A stretch of 64,000 nucleotides of DNA from Candidatus Aminicenantota bacterium. GTDB lineage: Bacteria; Acidobacteriota; Aminicenantia; Aminicenantales; Aminicenantaceae. The stretch spans positions 62,001 to 126,000 of the forward strand of contig CP070750.1 in assembly GCA_020348385.1 (NCBI GenBank), given 5' to 3'. Under the pieces are notes generated by a model. The model had not been told where the DNA came from, made no database searches, and saw only the letters and a program-made list of their open reading frames with translations. Shown here piece after piece: positions 18,556 to 27,166 of the stretch; position 1 is the stretch's first letter, and each line of letters opens with the position of its first letter. Made by a program: the position numbers and the translations under genes.

Positions 18556-19440
18556 ATGCTCAAAAAAAAGAAACCCCTGACTCGGAGAGATTTTCTCCGG
18601 GGAACCCTCGGGACCACCATCGGAGCGTCTGTTTTAGGGCCTGGATTTCTCAAGGCCGGAGCGATAGCTTCTGGGCCTAGCTTGGTTACAATAGTCCGGG
18701 ATGAAAGCGCTATGGATACCAGCAACAATGTCAACATGAATGCGTTGAAGACCATGCTCGATCAGATATTGTTAAAACACACCGGGAAAACGACCCCTAA
18801 GGATGCATGGCTCAGCCTCGTCACACCCGACGACACCATCGGGCTTGTGCCCACACCCCATCTCAATCCCACCCATTCCGAAGTGGTGGATGCTGTCAAG
18901 AGTTCTCTTATTTCTGCCGGAATCCCGGAAGGAAAAATTATCGAAGCACAGGGAGGCCCCGATAAGCCCAAAGCCTGTACGGCTTTGATCGGGCTTCCCG
19001 GTCTAAAGGCTCACTGGTTGACAGGGATCGGGACTGTCATGAAGCTTTACATTATGTACTCAGGAAATCCCCGAAACTACCATGACCAGAACAGCGCCAA
19101 ACTGGGAGAGATCTGGAACCTGCCGTTTGTCAAAGGGAAAACAAAGCTGGTGTTGGTCGATGCCCTTCATCCCCTGTGTGATAAGGGTCCCCAGGTGGAT
19201 CCCCGATACAAATGGGCTTACAACGGTTTGATCGCCGGTGCCGATCCGGTGGCTGTGGAAGCTGTCTGTCTGCGCATTATCCAGGAGAAGAGGAAAAAAA
19301 TGAGAGGCGAGCCTTGGCCGCTATCTCCCCCTCCGGTGTGTCTGGAAGCAGCCGATAAAACTTATGGATTGGGGACCAGCGACTGGGGCAGCATCAAAGT
19401 CGAACATTTCGGCTGGGAAGAAGACCTGCTCCTCGGCTGA
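18556..19440 (+). CDS. Tat-exported DUF362 protein
   Basis: A twin-arginine signal ('LTRRDFLRGTLGTTIGASVLG') leads a protein with DUF362 features: 'PDDTIGLVPTPH', 'VVDAVKSSLISAGIP', and 'GADPVAVEAVCLRII' near the C-terminus. DUF362 proteins are of unclear function, often found near redox or iron-sulfur proteins; this one has no ferredoxin motif. It has a strong AGAAGGAGG leader and follows the DUF6599 gene. Confidence 0.8.
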   Translation: MLKKKKPLTRRDFLRGTLGTTIGASVLGPGFLKAGAIASGPSLVTIVRDESAMDTSNNVNMNALKTMLDQILLKHTGKTTPKDAWLSLVTPDDTIGLVPTPHLNPTHSEVVDAVKSSLISAGIPEGKIIEAQGGPDKPKACTALIGLPGLKAHWLTGIGTVMKLYIMYSGNPRNYHDQNSAKLGEIWNLPFVKGKTKLVLVDALHPLCDKGPQVDPRYKWAYNGLIAGADPVAVEAVCLRIIQEKRKKMRGEPWPLSPPPVCLEAADKTYGLGTSDWGSIKVEHFGWEEDLLLG

Positions 19441-19521
19441 ACCAAACGACAACAATTTCGTACTTTGGAGTAAATCTTCCGCTTTTTTGGGCAGATTAAA
19501 TAAAAAAAGGAGAAAATTAAA

Positions 19522-20094
19522 ATGGGAAAGTCAAAAATCTCTCGTCGTCAGTTCGTCGGAAAGACAGCTCTTGGGATTGGATGTTTGGCAGCGGGATCAA
19601 CATCTAAGCTTTTTGCCGATGAATCGTCATCCGTGGTCCCTGTATTGCAAAATGTCTGGAAACAAGCAAAGGCATACACTAAGGAGTTTGCCGAAGCGAT
19701 GCCCGACGAAAAATATGGGTTCAAGCCCACCGAAGAAGTCTTTTCTTTTGCTGAGCAGCTCTTGCATCTTGCCGGTGGCAATTACTGGTTCTTTGCCACA
19801 ATCAAAGGGGAAAAATCCCCTAAATCGGAAGAAGAGTTCAAATCAGAGGGCAAATCGAAAAAGGACGTCATCAAGATTATCGAGGAATCTTTTGCCTTTG
19901 GAGATGAAGTTGTCGGAGGATTGACTGATGATTTGGCGAAAAAAGAAATAACCATGGGCAAGAACAAGCTCATTGTTTGGAAGGTCCTGTTGTTTTGCGT
20001 AGATCACATCACACACCATCGAGGACAGATGGTGGTTTATCTCCGCCTGAACGGAATAAAACCGCCCCAATACCGTTCCGGATTTTTCGGTTAA
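19522..20094 (+). CDS. Tat-exported DinB-family protein
   Basis: The 190-residue protein begins with a Tat signal ('ISRRQFVGKTALGIGCLAAG'). The rest is a DinB four-helix bundle with the expected metal-binding histidines H82 ('LLHLAGG'), H162 and H166 ('DHITHHRGQ'). DinB/YfiT proteins in the cytoplasm are often thiol-dependent transferases; an exported version is common in this kind of bacterium but its reaction is unknown. An AAAAAAGGAG site precedes the ATG. Confidence 0.88.
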   Translation: MGKSKISRRQFVGKTALGIGCLAAGSTSKLFADESSSVVPVLQNVWKQAKAYTKEFAEAMPDEKYGFKPTEEVFSFAEQLLHLAGGNYWFFATIKGEKSPKSEEEFKSEGKSKKDVIKIIEESFAFGDEVVGGLTDDLAKKEITMGKNKLIVWKVLLFCVDHITHHRGQMVVYLRLNGIKPPQYRSGFFG

Positions 20095-20145
20095 ATCGAA
20101 GACGAAAGAAATTCTCTAGGGTAACCAGCCGCACTAGAAATTCGT

Positions 20146-20173
20146 TTGAAAAGTCCGTAAATTCGATTATAAT
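20146..20173 (+). promoter_or_regulatory. Sigma70-type promoter for the DUF2911 gene
   Basis: TTGAAA (20146-20151) and a perfect TATAAT (20168-20173) are separated by 16 bp, 34 bp upstream of the ATG at 20208. Confidence 0.6.
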
Positions 20174-20207
20174 GATAGAAATTCTATATTAACAGATGGA
20201 GGAGATT

Positions 20208-20795
20208 ATGAAACGTTTAAGTATTCTCGGGTTAGCCCTGATCCTTTCGGTTTTCTTGGTTCTGCCGTCCACCACTTTTGCCCAAGGAAATCAGGTACGT
20301 GCTAGCCTGAAAGCCAGTGTCATGCAAGTTCTGGGAGTGGACACAGCCATCACGATAACCTACTGCAGACCGGGCGTCAAAGGCAGAAAAATCTGGGGTG
20401 AGCTCGTTCCCTACGGCCTGGCTCCCGGAAACAGATATTCCAAAGATCAACCCTTTCCCTGGCGTGCCGGTGCGAACGAAAATACGACCATCGAATTCAA
20501 CAAAGACATTCTGGTCGAAGGCAACAAACTATCAGCTGGGAAATATGGTATCCATATGATCCCATCAGAAAAAGACTGGATCATCATCTTCAGCAAGAAC
20601 AATTCAGCGTGGGGCAGCTACCAGTACAACCAAGAGGAAGATGCGCTCCGGGTAACGGTGACTCCAGTCGAAGCTCCCCACCGGGAATGGCTGGTGTTTA
20701 ATTTTGGAAAACTGGCTGGAACATCTGCGGTGGCGTACCTCCACTGGGAAAAACTGATAGTTCCGTTTAAAATCGAGTTACCTAAGGAAGAATAG
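20208..20795 (+). CDS. Secreted DUF2911 protein
   Basis: The ATG at 20208 follows GGAGGAG and opens a signal peptide ('MKRLSILGLALILSVFLVLP') ending at 'TFAQG'. The mature part contains the DUF2911 motifs 'YCRPGVKGRKIWGELVPYG', 'PWRAGANENTTIEF', 'LSAGKYGIHMIP' and a C-terminal beta segment. The family is of unknown function and is common in Acidobacteriota and Bacteroidota. An ATG at 20196 lies in the same frame but overlaps the ribosome-binding site. A good promoter lies upstream, so this gene is probably transcribed alone. Confidence 0.88.
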   Translation: MKRLSILGLALILSVFLVLPSTTFAQGNQVRASLKASVMQVLGVDTAITITYCRPGVKGRKIWGELVPYGLAPGNRYSKDQPFPWRAGANENTTIEFNKDILVEGNKLSAGKYGIHMIPSEKDWIIIFSKNNSAWGSYQYNQEEDALRVTVTPVEAPHREWLVFNFGKLAGTSAVAYLHWEKLIVPFKIELPKEE

Positions 20796-20847
20796 CCCGT
20801 TCATCACGAGTCTATTTTTCTGATCTTCTATTCTAACTAGATCTGGA

Positions 20848-23352
20848 ATGTGGAGACATTTGAAAAAGTACATTTCTATCCTCTGTTTTTTGGTGCTGCT
20901 TCTTGCCCTGAACACAAACACGAATGCCCAAAGGATCGAAATCCCCGACGCAGGGGAATTGCAGATAGCTCTTCACAAGCTTGCTGTGCTGGGCAGTGTC
21001 CTGTATGTTGCCGCTCATCCCGATGACGAAAATACGGCTGCGCTCGCCTATTTTTCGAAAGGAAGAAAATACCGGACGGCCTATCTTTCTTTTACTCGGG
21101 GAGATGGCGGCCAAAACCTGATCGGCCCGGAAAAGGGGGCAGAAATCGGGATTATCCGGACTCAAGAGCTTTTGGCGGCCCGCCGCATCGATGGAGCCGA
21201 GCAGTTCTTTACGCGTGCTATCGATTTTGGCTACTCCAAGACACCGGCGGAAACGCTGGAATTCTGGGGAAAGGAAGAGATCCTTTCGGATTTGGTCTGG
21301 GTGATTCGCAAATTCCGCCCCGATGTGGTCATCAGTCGTTTTTCAACGGACGGTTCCAGCGGTCACGGCCACCACACGGCCTCGGGTTGGCTGATCAAAG
21401 AAGCCTTTCATGCGGCGTCAGATCCACAAAAATTCCCCGAACAATTGGAATATGCTAAGCCATGGGCTGCCAAAAGGCTTTACTGGAATAGCTGGCGGCC
21501 GAGGGAACAGGAAACCCAGAATCTGCAAAGGATTGACGCCGGTGAGTACAATCCTCTTTTAGGTAAGTCGTATTCGGAAATGGCCGCGGAAAGCCGGTCC
21601 AATCACAAGAGCCAAGGATTCGGCGCAACAGGTCGAAGAGGGATTCAGTACGATTATTTTAGACTCATCGCAGGAACACCGGCATCGATCGATCCTTTTG
21701 ACGGGATCGACACATCTTGGAAGCGAGTGCCCGGCAGCCAAAAGCTGGAATCCGTGTTGGCCGATGTTCTGGAGTCTTATGATCCTCGACATCCTGCGAA
21801 ATCCATACCGGGTCTTTTGACTGTATACGAAGAGTTGACTAAACTCGATGAGACCTATTGGGTCAGCATAAAAAAGGAAGAGCTGTTGCATGTCATTCAA
21901 GCGTGCGCAGGCCTTTGGATAGAAGCGATAGCGGGCGACTTTGCCGCCGCACCGGGTGATAAGATCGAGATAACGACCACCATCGTCAATCGTTCGGATT
22001 TTCCTTTCCGGATACAAAAACTTGGTATTCCCCCTATGATTGATGAGATTGTTTTAGATAGACCTCTGAGTAGCAATGCGCCACAGTCAGCTGCAAATGT
22101 GATCGAAATTCCTGCAGATTTTCCGATTTCCCAGCCCTATTGGCTTAAAGCTGAACCGAAGAAAGGAATATTCGTGGTCAGGGAACAGGGCATAATCGGA
22201 GTCCCTGAAAATGCTCCATCGATTGTCGTGAAAGTTTTCATAAGCGCGAACGAAAATGTGCTGGAGTACTCTCTTCCTGTGTTATTTCGGTGGAGGGATA
22301 GGGTGGACGGCGAACTCTACAGGAGCTTCGAAATCAGGCCTCCTGTAACGATGCAGGTGGAAAACAAAGTGAACATTTTCCCGAATGATCAGCCTAAGAA
22401 AATAAAAGTCAAAATGAAGAGCCACTCTCCGAATGTTTCTGGCCAAATCTGGCTCAAGGGAGGTGAAAACTGGCAGATTTCACCTGATACCATCCCCTTC
22501 TCGATCACCAACAAATATGAAGAGCAGGAATTCACGTTTGAAGTCATACCGCCCAAAGCTTCTGACGAGACAGTTTTAACGGCTGAAGCAGAAATCGATA
22601 GCAAAATAATGGGCCGTGGATTGGTTGAGATCTCCTATCCCCATATCCACCGGCAGATCTATTTCCCGGAGAGCCGGGTAAGAGTGGTAAAATTGGATGT
22701 CAAACGAACAGGAAAAATGCTGGGCTACATCATGGGCGCCGGAGACGAAGTGGCTGCCGGCCTGCGCAATCTGGGTTTTGAGGTTATAGAACTGAATGAT
22801 GAAATGCTGGAAAATGGAGAGTTTTCCCAGTTCGATGCCATTATCACAGGTATCCGTGCTTACAACACCCGAGAGCGCCTGAAACATGTGCAGGGAAAAT
22901 TATTGCAGTATGTCGAAAACGGAGGAACCTTGATCGTGCAGTACAATGTTTCCAGAGGGATGCTGATCGAAAATGTCGGCCCCTATCCTTTGACTATCGG
23001 TCGGGACCGTGTGAGTATGGAAACCGCGCCTGTCAGAATTCTCGATCCGGGACATCCGCTTATGAATTATCCCAATAGGATCACCCCGAAAGATTTTGAG
23101 GGATGGATCCAGGAAAGAGGGCTTTATTTTGCATCACGTTGGGATGAAAAATATGAAACGGTCCTCTCATCTCATGACACGAACGAGACAGAAAAAAATG
23201 GGGGTCTATTGTACACACGTTATGGTAAGGGAGTATTCATATACACCGGATACTCCTGGTTCAGGCAACTGCCCGCAGGTGTGCCGGGGGCCTTTCGACT
23301 TTTTGCCAACATGATTTCAGCAGGAAAATCCGATGAAAAACCAAAACAGTGA
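20848..23352 (+). CDS. Large secreted PIG-L family deacetylase with C-terminal ThuA/GATase-like domain
   Basis: A signal peptide ('LCFLVLLLALNTNTNAQ') is followed by a PIG-L/LmbE zinc amidase domain with 'AAHPDDE' (56-61) and the second metal motif 'GHGHH' (near 175). A middle beta-rich part resembles extracellular sandwich domains. The C-terminal 200 residues ('DAIITGIRAYNTRERL', 'GGTLIVQYN') look like a ThuA/GATase fold. PIG-L enzymes remove acetyl or acyl groups from amino sugars. The end overlaps the 48-residue ORF at 23333, which overlaps bshC, so this gene heads the bacillithiol operon. A role on bacillithiol, its precursors or its conjugates is a context inference; the signal peptide argues for an extracytoplasmic substrate. 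Confidence 0.85.
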   Translation: MWRHLKKYISILCFLVLLLALNTNTNAQRIEIPDAGELQIALHKLAVLGSVLYVAAHPDDENTAALAYFSKGRKYRTAYLSFTRGDGGQNLIGPEKGAEIGIIRTQELLAARRIDGAEQFFTRAIDFGYSKTPAETLEFWGKEEILSDLVWVIRKFRPDVVISRFSTDGSSGHGHHTASGWLIKEAFHAASDPQKFPEQLEYAKPWAAKRLYWNSWRPREQETQNLQRIDAGEYNPLLGKSYSEMAAESRSNHKSQGFGATGRRGIQYDYFRLIAGTPASIDPFDGIDTSWKRVPGSQKLESVLADVLESYDPRHPAKSIPGLLTVYEELTKLDETYWVSIKKEELLHVIQACAGLWIEAIAGDFAAAPGDKIEITTTIVNRSDFPFRIQKLGIPPMIDEIVLDRPLSSNAPQSAANVIEIPADFPISQPYWLKAEPKKGIFVVREQGIIGVPENAPSIVVKVFISANENVLEYSLPVLFRWRDRVDGELYRSFEIRPPVTMQVENKVNIFPNDQPKKIKVKMKSHSPNVSGQIWLKGGENWQISPDTIPFSITNKYEEQEFTFEVIPPKASDETVLTAEAEIDSKIMGRGLVEISYPHIHRQIYFPESRVRVVKLDVKRTGKMLGYIMGAGDEVAAGLRNLGFEVIELNDEMLENGEFSQFDAIITGIRAYNTRERLKHVQGKLLQYVENGGTLIVQYNVSRGMLIENVGPYPLTIGRDRVSMETAPVRILDPGHPLMNYPNRITPKDFEGWIQERGLYFASRWDEKYETVLSSHDTNETEKNGGLLYTRYGKGVFIYTGYSWFRQLPAGVPGAFRLFANMISAGKSDEKPKQ

Positions 23353-23479
23353 AAAAGCGGAAAAAGACCAAGAGAAACCGCCGATCTTTTCGTCATGGAA
23401 CTGGTGGTATGTCGCCATATTGTTGAATTTGGCTGTCCTCATTTTACTTTTTTATCTATTTACCAAAGCCTTTGAATAA
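23333..23479 (+). CDS. Small single-span membrane protein (48 aa)
   Basis: ATG 23333 to TAA 23479 encodes a charged N-terminus ('MKNQNSEKAEKDQEKPP'), an aromatic patch 'SSWNWWY' and one strong membrane helix ('VAILLNLAVLILLFYLF'). It overlaps the PIG-L gene by 20 bp and bshC by 8 bp, in a different frame from each, and is clearly part of the coupled operon. Similar tiny membrane proteins next to symporters act as accessory subunits; a sodium:solute symporter is encoded at the end of this operon. Function not known. Confidence 0.65.
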   Translation: MKNQNSEKAEKDQEKPPIFSSWNWWYVAILLNLAVLILLFYLFTKAFE

Positions 23480-25088
23480 AGAATCCTTAAGAGTCAGCTT
23501 TTCTCCTTTGACAGATGACTACATCTATGCTTACGAGAAAGTCGGTGAATTTTTCAACGGGAACTTTCGTGATTTAGCGGCATTCCAGCATCAAACTGAA
23601 AAAGTCAGATCCCTTGATGTGGATCGGAAATCCCTAACAGATGTTTTGCTTCAGCAAAACAAAAATTATGGATGCGGAAACGAGACCCTTATGAATATCG
23701 ATAGACTTACCCAGGATCATGCTTGTGCGGTCTTAACAGGGCAGCAGGTCGGTTTATTCTCCGGTCCGCTTTACACAATTTTTAAGTCCATGACCACGAT
23801 CAAGCTTGCTGAATACCTCAGCCAAAACTTATCGGGATTTTATGTTCCGATATTTTGGCTGGCATCGGATGATCACGATTTTGTCGAGATCGATCACATC
23901 AATCTGCTCAATGAAATCAATCAGATCGAAAAAATCCATTACACGTCTCCCTTGTCGACTCTAAAAATTCCCGCTTCGAAACTAAAATTAAAACCGGAGA
24001 TATCCGAATGCATTCAGCAGCTGGGAGATTTGACTCGAAATTCCGAATTCAAATCGGATATTCTATCGCATTTGAGCGAGGATTATCTGGCCGGCCGATC
24101 GTTTGCTGAAGCGTTTGCAAGGTGGATGACACGTCTGTTCAAGTCCCATGGGCTTATCTTCGTTGATGCCAGTCACCCCGACATAAAAAAATTGGGGAAA
24201 GAAGTCTTTGCCCACGAGATTGCCGAATTTTCGCCCTCGACTCAAAAGGCTCTGGAAACATCAGATAAACTGAAACAGGCCGGTTACCGCACTCAAATTC
24301 AACTGCGCGAAGGAATATTGAATCTTTTTCTTGCCGAGAATGAAAGGCAGACCATTCAGTCAAAAGGTGATGATTTTTTTGTCAAAGAATCGGGACTGAT
24401 TTATAAAAAGAGTGAGCTGCTCATTCTTTTGGAAGGTAAACCTGAAATGTTCAGCCCGAATGTTCTTCTTCGGCCGATCTACCAGGATGCTCTTTTTCCG
24501 ACAGTCGCTTATGTCGCGGGGCCGGGAGAAATCGCCTATTTTGCACAGATGAAAGGAGTATACGAATATTTTGATTTGTCCATGCCGGTTGTTTATCCGA
24601 GAAAAACAGTTACTGTCATAGAAAAAAATGTCAATAACGTGCTTGAAAACTACGATGTTAATATTCGGGATATATGGGAGGATACAGACAAGATAATCAG
24701 TGACACTGTTAAAAAACAAATTCCTGGATCGATAGATGAGGTATTTCGTCATGCTTTTTCACATCTTGGGAAGGAGTTTAAGACCATAAAGCAAGAGATC
24801 CTGAGCTTTGATCCTACTTTGGAAAAATCGGTAGATCTTGCCGCGAGGAGGATGGATCAGCAACTGAAATTTCTGGAACAGAAAATTTTGCAGGCAGCCA
24901 AAAAAAGCAACAAAACGATGACACAAAGATTACAAAAAGTCATAAATAATCTGTATCCTGACAATCGCCTGCAGGAAAGAGTGTTCAATATTGTTCCCTT
25001 TTTAATAAAATACGATTATGCTTTTTTGGATGAGCTTTACGTAACTATCGATATGGAAAATTACGACCATCAGGTAATAAAATTATGA
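23472..25088 (+). CDS. bshC: Putative cysteine ligase of bacillithiol synthesis BshC
   Basis: The 538-residue protein has the BshC signature region 'AVLTGQQVGLFSGPLYTIFK' and 'PIFWLASDDHDFVEI', 'FPTVAYVAGPGEIAYF', and a C-terminal coiled-coil ending 'QERVFNIVPFLIKY'. BshC joins cysteine to glucosaminyl-malate, the last step to bacillithiol. The start is TTG at 23472, overlapping the 48-residue ORF by 8 bp; no ATG fits better. The stop overlaps the next small ORF (ATGA at 25085). Together with bshB1 and bshA the full pathway is present. Confidence 0.95.
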   Translation: MNKESLRVSFSPLTDDYIYAYEKVGEFFNGNFRDLAAFQHQTEKVRSLDVDRKSLTDVLLQQNKNYGCGNETLMNIDRLTQDHACAVLTGQQVGLFSGPLYTIFKSMTTIKLAEYLSQNLSGFYVPIFWLASDDHDFVEIDHINLLNEINQIEKIHYTSPLSTLKIPASKLKLKPEISECIQQLGDLTRNSEFKSDILSHLSEDYLAGRSFAEAFARWMTRLFKSHGLIFVDASHPDIKKLGKEVFAHEIAEFSPSTQKALETSDKLKQAGYRTQIQLREGILNLFLAENERQTIQSKGDDFFVKESGLIYKKSELLILLEGKPEMFSPNVLLRPIYQDALFPTVAYVAGPGEIAYFAQMKGVYEYFDLSMPVVYPRKTVTVIEKNVNNVLENYDVNIRDIWEDTDKIISDTVKKQIPGSIDEVFRHAFSHLGKEFKTIKQEILSFDPTLEKSVDLAARRMDQQLKFLEQKILQAAKKSNKTMTQRLQKVINNLYPDNRLQERVFNIVPFLIKYDYAFLDELYVTIDMENYDHQVIKL

Positions 25089-25309
25089 AAGCCTGGACAT
25101 TTTTAAGGCCTGCCCACCCCACCGCCAACCCACCCCCCCCTACATTTAAGGATGGCCAGGAAGTGGCCGATGAAGGAGGCCGCCTCGCCCCAACCCAACA
25201 CATTGGTGGTGGAGAAGAAATGGCCCATAAAGGAGGCCAACCCGCCCCACCCCAACATAAAGGTGTCGGCGAAGAGGAAGCCTGTAAAGGAGGGCTAAGT
25301 GAAGCTTGA
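25085..25309 (+). CDS. Small ORF built from a 19-residue repeat (74 aa)
   Basis: The frame opens at an ATG overlapping the bshC stop and closes inside bshB1. After 'MKAWTFLRPAHP' it is low-complexity, with repeated 'P(T/P)QH..G.GEE.A.KGG' blocks. The peptide repeat is the direct translation of the 57-bp DNA repeat. It may be a genuine coupling peptide that carries ribosomes from bshC to bshB1, or simply a consequence of repeat expansion in the spacer. It has no recognisable domain. Confidence 0.35.
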   Translation: MKAWTFLRPAHPTANPPPPTFKDGQEVADEGGRLAPTQHIGGGEEMAHKGGQPAPPQHKGVGEEEACKGGLSEA

Positions 25310-25310
25310 T
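25140..25310 (+). repeat. 57-bp tandem repeat, three diverged units, between bshC and bshB1
   Basis: Units run 25140-25196, 25197-25253 and 25254-25310. The AAGGAGG core recurs at exact 57-bp spacing (25173, 25230, 25287). The third unit's core is the Shine-Dalgarno of bshB1 (GTG 25299). Since 57 is a multiple of 3, unit number can change without breaking the frame. Confidence 0.8.
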
Positions 25311-26036
25311 GCATTAGCGTTTGGCGCTCATGCCGATGATGTGGAGCTGGTATGCAGCGGTACGATCATAAAATTAGGTGCCAGAGGTTACAAAACCGGG
25401 ATTATTACGTTGACTCGAGGAGAATCGGCAACACGAGGTAGTGCAGAGGTGAGGGCTAAGGAATTCCAGGAAGCCAGTGAGACAATGGGTTTAGCCGCAA
25501 GTAAAATGTTGGATATTCCCGATGGAAGAGTTGAGGAATCATGGGAGAATAAGATAAAAATCATCAAAGAAATCCGTGCGTATAAGCCCAGAATTGTTTT
25601 TGCCCCCTATTGGATAGCCCGTCATCCGGATCACGAAGAAACGTCCCATTTGGTACGCAAAGCCGCCTACTTGGCCGGGTTGAAAAAACTGGACACGAAT
25701 CAGGAACCCTTTCGTCCATATAAGGTCATATTTTACCAGACTCGGTTTGAGTTCGAGCCATCTTTTATAGTCGACATATCGGATTTTCATGAACAAAAAG
25801 TAAAATCGATCCTGGCGTATAAGTCTCAATTCCACCATCCCCAAAAGGCTGAATTCGGAGATGATGAGACACTGATCAGCCATCCCAAGTTCTTGGATAG
25901 GATCGCAACTAGGGACAAACAGTACGGTGCTTACATCGGTGTTAGCTATGGCGAACCGTTTCTGGTTCGAGAAGCCATCAAGGTGGAAGATCCGGTGGCA
26001 TTTTTCGGGCCGGAATATTTGGATGCAGTCCCATGA
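25299..26036 (+). CDS. bshB1: Bacillithiol biosynthesis deacetylase BshB1
   Basis: The 245-residue PIG-L/LmbE protein has 'LAFGAHADDVEL' (zinc ligands H and D), 'TLTRGESATRGS' and the second zinc motif 'RHPDHEETSHLV'. The AHADD variant (rather than AHPDD) is also found in BshB1 of Bacillus. It hydrolyses N-acetylglucosaminyl-malate to glucosaminyl-malate. Start GTG 25299 is preceded by AAAGGAGG, five bases away, lying in the tandem repeat. The stop overlaps the bshA start (ATGA at 26033). It is cytoplasmic, unlike the secreted PIG-L protein at the operon head. Confidence 0.93.
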   Translation: MKLDALAFGAHADDVELVCSGTIIKLGARGYKTGIITLTRGESATRGSAEVRAKEFQEASETMGLAASKMLDIPDGRVEESWENKIKIIKEIRAYKPRIVFAPYWIARHPDHEETSHLVRKAAYLAGLKKLDTNQEPFRPYKVIFYQTRFEFEPSFIVDISDFHEQKVKSILAYKSQFHHPQKAEFGDDETLISHPKFLDRIATRDKQYGAYIGVSYGEPFLVREAIKVEDPVAFFGPEYLDAVP

Positions 26037-27166
26037 AAGTCGCCATAGTCTGCTATCCCACTCATGGGGGGAGTGGGGTCGTCGCATCTGAACTGGCGAT
26101 AGGTTTGGCCGACAAAGGACATGAGATCCATATCGTGAGTTATGCCCAGCCTTTTCGGTTGCGTTCGTTTCATCAGAACATTTTTCTCCACGAAGTAGGC
26201 GTGTCATCCTATCCCCTGTTTAAATATCCGCCCTATGCCCTGGGCTTGGCGACCAAATTGGTGGAACTTGTCGAGGATTGTGATCTCGAGCTTATCCATG
26301 CTCATTATGCTGTTCCGCACGCAGCCAGCGCTTATCTGGCGAAACAGATTTTGGGTTCGCGACGGATTAAAACTATCACGACCCTCCACGGAACGGACAT
26401 CACGCTGGTCGGTGCTGACCAATCGTTTCATCGAGTTATTAAATTCACGATCGAAAAATCCGATGGTGTCACAGTGGTTTCAGAATATTTAAAGCAACGC
26501 ACGATCGAAGAATTCGACATCCAGCGTGATATACGCGTTATTTACAATTTCGTTGACACCCAACGCTCAGCTCCGGAACACGTTGATTGCACAAGAGAGA
26601 CGTATGCCCCGGAGGGAGAGAAGATTCTGATGCATGCCTCTAATTTCAGGCCTGTTAAAAGGGTCGGAGATGTGGTGCGTATATTTGCCAAGGTCCAGGA
26701 ACGGATACCGGCAAAACTCATTCTGATCGGGGATGGGCCCGAGCGCGTCTTTATCCAGCAGCTGGTCAAAGAATTGAAACTCATCGACCAGGTTTATTTT
26801 CTTGGAGAACAGGATTATTTGGAACCCTTGTTTTTTTGTGCGGATCTGTTTCTTTTGCCCAGCGAACAGGAGAGTTTTGGATTGACCGCTCTCGAGGCCA
26901 TGGCCTGTGGTGTGCCTGTTATCTGTGCAGAAACCGGCGGTTTGCCAGAAGTGATATCGCATGGAGAGACAGGATTTTTGTTTCCCGTTGGCGAGACTGG
27001 AAAAATGGCCGAAAACGCAGTGGATCTATTGAGAAATCCAGAGAGACATGAAAGCTTCAAAACCAAAGCTCGAAGTCGCGCCTCTCAGTGTTTTAATGCC
27101 GATCGAATCATCCCTCAATATGAAACCTATTATGAGGAAATTTTGAAGTCTGGTGATCATTTATAG
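26033..27166 (+). CDS. bshA: N-acetyl-alpha-D-glucosaminyl L-malate synthase BshA
   Basis: This is a GT4-family glycosyltransferase of 377 residues with the BshA start '[17 protein letters not shown]', acceptor-region '[13 protein letters not shown]', and donor-binding '[19 protein letters not shown]' including the E-x7-E pattern. It transfers GlcNAc from UDP-GlcNAc to L-malate, the first step to bacillithiol. It overlaps bshB1 by 4 bp and the symporter start by 1 bp. Confidence 0.95.
   Translation: MKVAIVCYPTHGGSGVVASELAIGLADKGHEIHIVSYAQPFRLRSFHQNIFLHEVGVSSYPLFKYPPYALGLATKLVELVEDCDLELIHAHYAVPHAASAYLAKQILGSRRIKTITTLHGTDITLVGADQSFHRVIKFTIEKSDGVTVVSEYLKQRTIEEFDIQRDIRVIYNFVDTQRSAPEHVDCTRETYAPEGEKILMHASNFRPVKRVGDVVRIFAKVQERIPAKLILIGDGPERVFIQQLVKELKLIDQVYFLGEQDYLEPLFFCADLFLLPSEQESFGLTALEAMACGVPVICAETGGLPEVISHGETGFLFPVGETGKMAENAVDLLRNPERHESFKTKARSRASQCFNADRIIPQYETYYEEILKSGDHL

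Noticed and set aside
25123..25310. CRISPR-like array
   Set aside because: The units are contiguous, diverged and in register with codons; there are no unique spacers and no cas genes.
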